Below are positions 57,930 through 64,000 of a stretch of 64,000 nucleotides of DNA, in pieces (the stretch's first letter is position 1; each line of letters begins with the position of its first letter). The notes beneath the pieces were generated by a model, which saw nothing but the letters and a program-made list of their open reading frames with translations, did not search any database and was not told the DNA's origin. The position numbers and the translations under genes are program-made. Source of the stretch: Astrocystis sublimbata (Eukaryota; Ascomycota; Sordariomycetes; Xylariales; Xylariaceae); assembly GCA_022453515.1 (NCBI GenBank), contig JAJNNY010000066.1:62001-126000 (forward strand), read 5' to 3'.

Positions 57930-59058
57930 GCCTGGAGACCTAGGCCATTGAATCGCTCCCAATTGAGTTTGAGAGTGCGCATCCTTTCAGTTTCAGTTGC
58001 CGTCACTCGATTCAGACTCATTCCTTCGTTCAGCCTGTGCTAGTTCCGTGATAGATTGGCCCTGAGCAACGGACTAGAAGAAACAAGGCTTCGGTTTCAT
58101 ATTCTCCCCATAACTGTGCTTACCTTCCTGTCAACTTAGTTGTGTTAGGGATTGCGTAGTTATTTTAGTCTTTCGTTAGGAAATTAACACTCACCGCTCC
58201 ACTATACTAGTTCGGATTTCTTTTTCTTTTTTTGGGATATATGACCTGTGAAACAATTGCGTTAGGTATGATGCAACTTGCCAAATTTGGACCCTGCTAC
58301 GTGCTCGACAGGTAGTTGATGACGGGAATAGATCCCAACTTAAAAACAACTACCTAGGTACTTAATAGCATCGTATTGGTCAAGTACCTAAGTTGCATTT
58401 AAAGGTTTCACGGAGCGAGATAACATTGAGCTTAACTCTGGAGGCGTAACAAGCATTCTGCTTGGTTCTCTCTTGACTGTGAGTGATGATCACGGTTCGG
58501 GTTTGCTATCCAACGCACACACGTCGTTGTTTTCTTGCTGGCTAGTTCTTGCTCGTTTCTCGATCCAGGCTCAGTCATAGGTTCTGCGTCTTTCCATCCG
58601 GCCAAAGGCATCAGCCAGTACATTTTCTCCGATGTCCGTTATGAATGATTTATCTCCTTAAATCTAATCAATCAATATAATAGTAGTAGTCGATGGCTAT
58701 GTGGCAAGTAGCAAAGTGTAGCCAAGATCATTAAGATCTGGAATTACTCTACAACCACTTAGCAATGTTTTTACAGCTAAATTCCTTGTTACTAGTCTTC
58801 CATATACATGCAGCAACTGTAGTAATCGGCATAACACCATCACTCATTCAGAAGGTTATAGTATAGTACGTGCGGAGGATGTTGCGAGCTCCATGTTTGA
58901 ACAACAAGCAAAAGACGCCGGCCACTCCGACCAACAACGCCAATAACATCATGCCTTGGTGAGATGGGGGAGTCACCCCCTTCATGACCAATCCCTAATT
59001 TAGTCCCAGCATTCCATCAGAAACACGAACAGAGGTAGACGATAGCACAGCCCAGTCA
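57930..59058. other. Convergent intergenic region
   Basis: AT-rich 3' flank of eIF5 (+) and of the large low-complexity gene (-). No gene or RNA recognised. Confidence 0.55.
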
Positions 59059-59543
59059 CTACCAGGACCCATTGCCAGCGCCTCCTCCTCCACCGCCAGT
59101 GGCATTAGCACCACCCTGCGCGATGTCCGCCTTCCCTTCTACCGAATCCCAATAACCACCACTACTCTGCGCCAAGGTTGAGTCACCCCAGCCGTTGCCG
59201 TTCGCGTTCGCGTTCGCGTTCGCTTTTCCTTTTCCCTTGACACTGCCGCTGTTTGAGGGGACGGGGCTGGCCCAAGTACCTGGGATGGGGGTGCTGTTTC
59301 CGGGAATAGGGGATGAGACTGGGGCGGCAGGTGCGTTGTTCCAGCTGTTATTGCTCCTGTTATCGTCAGGGGGCCATGAGTTGTTTGCATTGCTTGGCCC
59401 GGCGTTGTCGTTGTTGTTGTTGTTGTTGTTGTCACCCCATGTGTTGTCATTGTTGTTGTCGACAACATTGTTGGTGTTGCTGTTCCAACCGGTATTGTTG
59501 TTGGTGTTATCCCATGCGCCATTATTGCCACTCGAGGCCCAGC

Positions 59544-59577
<34 letters not shown>

Positions 59578-59968
59578 GGTATTTCCGTTGGCGTTTCCGT
59601 TGTGATTCGTGTTGCTGTTCCAGCCATCATTGTTTGGGTTGATAGTGTTGTTATTGTTATTATTGTTCGTGTTGCTGTTCCAGCCATCATTGCTTGGGTT
59701 GGTATTGTTGGTATTGTTGGTGTTGTTATTATTGTTCGTGTTATCCCAGCTGTTGTTGTTTGTGTTGAAGTTGTTGTTGTTGTTCGCGTCAGTGTTGGTA
59801 CTGTCCCAGCCGCTGTTACTTGGTCCGGTGTTATTCCATCCACCGTTATTATTGTCGCTGGTTGCAGCATTGCCCCATGAGCCACCGCCTGTGTTCGTGT
59901 TTGGAGCATCCCAACCACCTCCACCGTCACCGTTATTGTTATTATCATTGCCCCGTCCGCCGTTATCG

Positions 59969-60003
<35 letters not shown>

Positions 60004-62298
60004 CACATTACCGTTCCAGTCAGTGTTAGGCTGCGGACTCGCCTCTTTGCTGCTACCGCTTCGATTACTCCATCTCTCCTCCCGGGCACGTAGGTCAGCA
60101 GAGTCCTTCGCCGCGGCCTCGTGTAGCTTCTTCCCCACCTCAGCAAGCTTGTCGCTGATAACTGCATCAAGATGAAGCGCTTCCTTCTTCTTCCTCTTCT
60201 TTTCGGCCTTGTCGGGGCTCCTATTTGAGCCATGAGCGACTTGAGCGTCCCACGGACTTCCTGAAGGGCCCCCATCTGGCGCCGTGACTTCGATGGATGG
60301 GATAACCTTCGAGTCCCAGCGCGCGTCGCGGTCTTTAGGTGGCGATAAACTGCGGCGCTCATTCCAATACCCTTGCTGGTTCCCCTTATTGCCTGCTGCG
60401 TGGTCCTGGGGTGGATGTGAGCCACTCTGGGCGGGTGGTAGATTCGGAAGAGGTGCTGGCCCTACGGTACCCCAGCCTCGGAACCACGGGTTTCTCTCAT
60501 CGATGCTGCCTACTTGAGGCGGAGGTGGCACATGTGGAGGCGCAGGCTGTCCATTGACCGTTGGGTATCCATTGTACCAGGGGTTCTGCATAGGATGTGG
60601 CACGCCAACCGGTGGGTTCGCATAGCTGTAGACACGTTTGGGGTAGAGCGCTCCGTATGGGTTGCCGTAGGCGGGACCGTGGTATACTCGCATAGTACCG
60701 CTATCGTTGTCGTAGAAAGCATTGGGTCGCGGATCTTGGGGCACTTCCACAGCATGTTCGACGTTCATGACAGAAGTTCGGGGAGGGAGTAGCAAGTTGG
60801 GCTGACGTATCTCAGGGGCGGGATGGGCAGGCGGGAATCGAACCGTTTTCTTGGACTTGGACTTCTTGGACTTGCTCCCCCGGCGGATCTGACCTTCGGA
60901 TGCAGACTCCGGCTCGGTATCCGAAACGGACTCAGACTCTTGCTCGGATACGGACTTGTCCTTTTTCCGATTTTTATTTTGTTGGCCTTTCCGGCCTTGT
61001 TCTTTGCCGTCACTTTTGACATTGCCTTTTTGCTTGTTCTTTCTCGCTTGCCACGCCCTAAACTCTTCTTCATCCGAGTCTGTGTTCTCGGCACTAGGTT
61101 CGCTCGGATCGCAGTCGCTTTCAGTTGACTCTGCCTGTTTTTTATTGTTCTTTTTGTTCTTGTTCTTCTTCGACATGGGTTCCTGAGCAGACTTGTCTTC
61201 TGTTGTGGCTTTGGATTTCCCTCCCTTAGCTTTCTTGTTTTGTACCTGTGTCGTAGCAGCTGGAGGAACACTGCTCTCGCTTTCATCCGGAGACGAATCG
61301 GGAGTGAGAATCTTGTTCGCCTTCGTCCCTTGCTTTGCCTGGGTTTTGCTCTGAACAACGCTTGCTCCAGTATCGCTTTCTTCATCAGATGACACGGCAA
61401 TCGCCAAAGACACCTTGCCTTTCCTTGATGCGACATTTGCTTCAATGACGCTACCGTCACTGCTGCTTTCGTCCCCAGAGGATACAGAAACTTGGGCAGC
61501 TCTCCCCTTCTTTTTCTTCTTCGTTTGAGGCTGTGGGTCTGTAGCGACAGCATCGCTATCAACGCCCTCGGATGCGGTCTCGTCAGCGAAGGAAACTCTT
61601 TTCTTCAACTTCTTTGCTTGATGCCGAGCATGCACAGCAGCAGCAATGTCATCATCGCTTTCGTCGTCGGAAGAAGCAATAGCGACCGCAGAACCATTGG
61701 GTCTCTTCTTTTCTCTCAGTCTCGCCTGCTCCAAGCGCCTTAGCTTTCTTCGACCTCGAATGCACTTTGTGCATGGACAAGTCGGATCGAGATATTCGTC
61801 GTCGGATTCTTCTTCCTCGCTCACATCTACACTTGCCTCTGTTGTTGAATCAAAATCTGACTTAGAAGTTTTGAGAACCGACTTCAGAGGCACGTTGGCG
61901 GCAGCCTGGGAATTTGCGGGTGAGATGGGCTTTCCTCTGGGTACTCCGATATTGTAAAAGTCAGAGCCTGATTCGTCGTCGGTGAGCACCTCGAAAGAGA
62001 CGACAGAGCGTAGTCCATTTCCGTTGCCGTGGCCGTGGCCGTTTCCATTTCCATTTCCATTTCCATTTTCATTCCCATTCCCATTTGAATTTCCATTTCC
62101 ATTTCCATTTCCATTTCCATTTTCATTCCCATTCCCATTCCCATTCCCATTCCCATTCCCATTCCCATTCCCATTTGAATTTCCATTTCCGTTGCCGTTT
62201 CCGTTTCCATTTCCGTTTCCATTCCCATTGGATTTCGCTTTCTTTAGTCGCCGAAAGTTCTGGCCCACCATCCACTCGGCTATGGAATGAGGTGGCAT
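59059..62298 (-). CDS. Large low-complexity protein with Gly-Asn repeat and Asn-rich prion-like tail
   Basis: A single 1079-residue frame. The N-terminus MPPHSIAEWMVGQNFRRLKK looks conserved-like. Residues about 23-95 are an almost perfect Gly-Asn dipeptide repeat encoded by a hexanucleotide repeat. Residues 100-175 are acidic/Ser-rich. A short cysteine motif, C174-x-C176-x2-C179 (DPTCPCTKCIRGRRKLRR), is followed by basic residues and may bind metal or RNA. Residues about 200-490 alternate Lys-rich blocks with SSDDES-type acidic clusters that look like CK2 sites, as in nucleolar proteins. About 490-650 is Pro/Tyr/Gly-rich. The last 330 residues are extremely Asn-rich (runs of 8-12 Asn with Gly, Trp and Ser), a prion-like composition. 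No catalytic domain is visible and I do not recognise a family. The uninterrupted frame through 3.2 kb of repeats argues that it is translated. Confidence 0.75.
62041..62225 (-). repeat. Coding hexanucleotide repeat (Gly-Asn) region
   Basis: Tandem CCATTT/CCATTC-type hexamers on the plus strand, about 30 units with third-position and boundary variants, encode the Gly-Asn repeat of the low-complexity protein. Occasional Ser and Glu interruptions recur at regular spacing, suggesting duplication of longer blocks. Confidence 0.9.
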
Positions 62299-62984
62299 AT
62301 TGCCGACGCGGTGGAATCAGACATATGCTGAGGTGGGTGCTGTCGCGAAGGCGCAAACCTGGAAGCAGTTGGCTGAGTAGGTACCTATCGAGTGCCCAGA
62401 TACTGGATGAGAGTGTTAGTGGGAGGCGGGGGGCTCTTCCCATTCAATAGGCTGGTCTGCACACGGCGCATGCGTACGGGAACATTCAAGGTAGGCCAAA
62501 CAGCAACAGCCAATTAACCAGTTTCTTATCTTGATGTGGCTTGTTTGGGAACAAGTGTGGCCGGCAGAGGGTTGCTTGGGCTACGGCCAGGCAGGTTGCT
62601 GCTTGCAGGTGGTGTGAATGAAGAAGTTGAGTGAGTGAGTGAGTGAGTGTCAGGGCTCGGAGCCGAGCTATTCGAGTGAGGTGCCTAAAAGCAAACAACC
62701 TGAACGAGTGCTTCCCCCCTCCCCGCCTCGCAGGCAGGCCTTCATGCATCTTCAAGTCTACCTTGGGCTCACAGTATAGTAGTCGGATAACAAGCGTCGG
62801 AGGATGGATGACAGCAATAGGTACCGTGAACATCATATGTACATGTACCTACTTCCTATCCTAACCTACCTAGGTACACGGGCTTGTAGTACTAATAGGC
62901 AGAAAACTGAGCTTCTCTTTTCTTCGTCCTCGGGAGCAATGTCCACTGCCGAAGCGAGAATCGAGCGCCTTCCCACACGTGGGT
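62299..62984. other. Intergenic region upstream of low-complexity gene
   Basis: Upstream region of the minus-strand low-complexity gene and 3' flank of the kinase gene. A short TGAG tandem lies at about 62629-62648 and a CCTACCTAGGTACA word at about 62864-62877. No gene supported. Confidence 0.55.
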
Positions 62985-63800
62985 TCAGAGCTTTGCCTTC
63001 TCTTGCAGTTCGACGTCCTGCCACTCCCTGTTTATTCGCTTATTCTGCCAATACACCCAGGCCCCCGCGATAACACCCAGCGGGGGGTATAGGAGGCATA
63101 GCCAGTTCCACCACGACGGACTGCGCCTTCTCATATCTTGTATAGCAGCATCGATATTGGCTTTGAGCTCTTCCCGCGACCCGTCGTTCCATAAAACCAC
63201 GCCCTTGCCCTCCCCCCTTGCCTCGCATCGCTTCGCCTTCAGTCTGACATCTGTCTGGCTGAGCACGCGGTTTTGTGCATCTTCGGCGCTGAGGTGCGCA
63301 TCCCGTTGCATCAATCTCTGCTTCTGCACCTCTGGGTCCCTGACCGCGACGACCACGACCACCCCCGACAGTTTGTCCCATCCGCTTTCAAACAGCAAGG
63401 GGACATCTAGCACCACAGCCCAGCTTCCCGTCATATAGTACCAGAAGATAGATTTGTAGATTTCCTTGCGCACTGCGGGATGCACGATACCATTCAACAC
63501 GTTTCGGCTCCTTTGCTGCTCTTCGCCATCCCCGAATACGCGCCGGCCAAGCGCGGGTCTGTCCAGCGCTCGGCCCTGTCCGTCCACCCCATTCTCGGGC
63601 ATGGACTCGGAGACGGGAACTAATATTTCGGGGCCAAAGTGTTTTACGATTGCTTTGTAACCGCTAGTCCCGGGCTCCACAACTTTCCGTGCAACGATAT
63701 CGGCATCAATGATGGGCAAGGAATATGGCGGCTTTGATAGGATGGAGGATACCGTGGACTTGCCGGTCGCGATGGACCCGGTCAGGCCAATAAAGAGCAT
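62985..63800 (-). CDS. Dephospho-CoA kinase (Cab5/CoaE family) with C-terminal membrane segment
   Basis: Last step of CoA synthesis: ATP-dependent phosphorylation of the 3' hydroxyl of dephospho-CoA. A single exon of 271 aa. The P-loop GLTGSIATGKST is at residues 5-16. Then come PIIDADIVARKVVEPG, NVLNGIVHPAVRKEI (the lid/CoA region), VVLDVPLLFESGWD and VVAVRDPEVQKQRLMQRD, with a DAQNRVLSQ segment, all standard for the family. After the core a hydrophobic segment of about 20 residues (WLCLLYPPLGVIAGAWVYW, about 234-252) and a basic tail suggest anchoring in a membrane, probably mitochondrial or ER. This is a feature I recall in other eukaryotic family members. The start Met immediately precedes the FIGLTG strand, as expected. 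Confidence 0.93.
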   Translation of the reverse strand: MLFIGLTGSIATGKSTVSSILSKPPYSLPIIDADIVARKVVEPGTSGYKAIVKHFGPEILVPVSESMPENGVDGQGRALDRPALGRRVFGDGEEQQRSRNVLNGIVHPAVRKEIYKSIFWYYMTGSWAVVLDVPLLFESGWDKLSGVVVVVAVRDPEVQKQRLMQRDAHLSAEDAQNRVLSQTDVRLKAKRCEARGEGKGVVLWNDGSREELKANIDAAIQDMRRRSPSWWNWLCLLYPPLGVIAGAWVYWQNKRINREWQDVELQEKAKL

Positions 63801-64000
63801 GATAGCTGTGTTCTCTCGATTGTAGTGGATGTCTATGACTTAGATCGGAGCGCGAGGTCCAGCCGGTGCTGAGTGGAGTCTGTGTTGCGCCAACGATGGA
63901 TGTTGAACCCCCGTTGCAGACGGGACGGACAAAAGAGTTGATGTGAGGTTGGGCGGGCCATGTCGAGGCTCAATTCGAGCTGCAGTCCCCCTGGCCTGAC

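Noticed and set aside
59195..60175. Leu- and Cys-rich open frames antisense to the Asn-rich tract
   Set aside because: Direct consequence of the AAC/AAT repeats read on the other strand.
1..64000. CRISPR array, bacterial-type defence island, rDNA or secondary-metabolite cluster
   Set aside because: No regularly spaced repeats, no polyketide or NRPS domains and no rRNA motifs were seen. The window is eukaryotic.

Overview
The window looks like a piece of nuclear chromosome from a filamentous ascomycete (Pezizomycotina, probably Sordariomycetes). The genes carry short GT-AG introns of about 53-193 bp, several with CTAAC/CTAAT-like branch points. The proteins are typical fungal orthologues of single-copy eukaryotic housekeeping genes: Set2, Aos1, Tif6, Caf1, Gid9/Fyv10, Cbf1, eIF5, Bmt5, Cab5, GABA transaminase and a complex I B12-type subunit. 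Intergenic DNA is long and filled with short palindromic words built from CCTAGGTAGG, a pattern I associate with Sordariomycete genomes. The species cannot be named from this sequence alone.

Layout. 1-5.3 kb: gene-poor DNA with one small secreted-protein-like gene that looks frame-broken. 5.3-11.2 kb: GABA transaminase (+) converging on SET2 (-). 11.2-23 kb: two gene deserts of more than 5 kb around an AT-hook protein gene. 23-36 kb: BMT5 (-), a large uncharacterised protein with an AT-hook-like stretch (+), AOS1 (-), and an uncharacterised acidic-insert protein (+). 36.7-42.5 kb: TIF6 (+), a 1.1 kb degraded terminal-inverted-repeat element that appears to have been missed by gene-style reading, and a coiled-coil protein (+). 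43.4-49.7 kb: complex I B12-type subunit (-), CAF1 deadenylase (+), GID9 (-). 52.5-58 kb: CBF1-like bHLH (+) and eIF5 (+). 59-63.8 kb: a 1079-residue low-complexity protein with Gly-Asn and Asn-rich tracts (-) and dephospho-CoA kinase (-).

The genes do not form one pathway or cluster. They are an ordinary set of housekeeping genes for chromatin (SET2, AT-hook proteins), translation and ribosome biogenesis (TIF6, eIF5, BMT5), mRNA decay (CAF1), protein modification and turnover (AOS1, GID9), sulfur/centromere-type regulation (CBF1) and mitochondrial or CoA metabolism. I found no rRNA gene, no intact tRNA gene, no CRISPR array and no secondary-metabolite cluster. The most interesting non-genic signals are the TIR element at 38178-39302, whose arms differ mostly by transitions as expected after repeat-induced point mutation (RIP), and a set of poor-context upstream AUGs in front of the eIF5 gene. 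All exon junctions were derived by eye from splice motifs, reading-frame continuity and remembered family conservation; no alignment or search was run.
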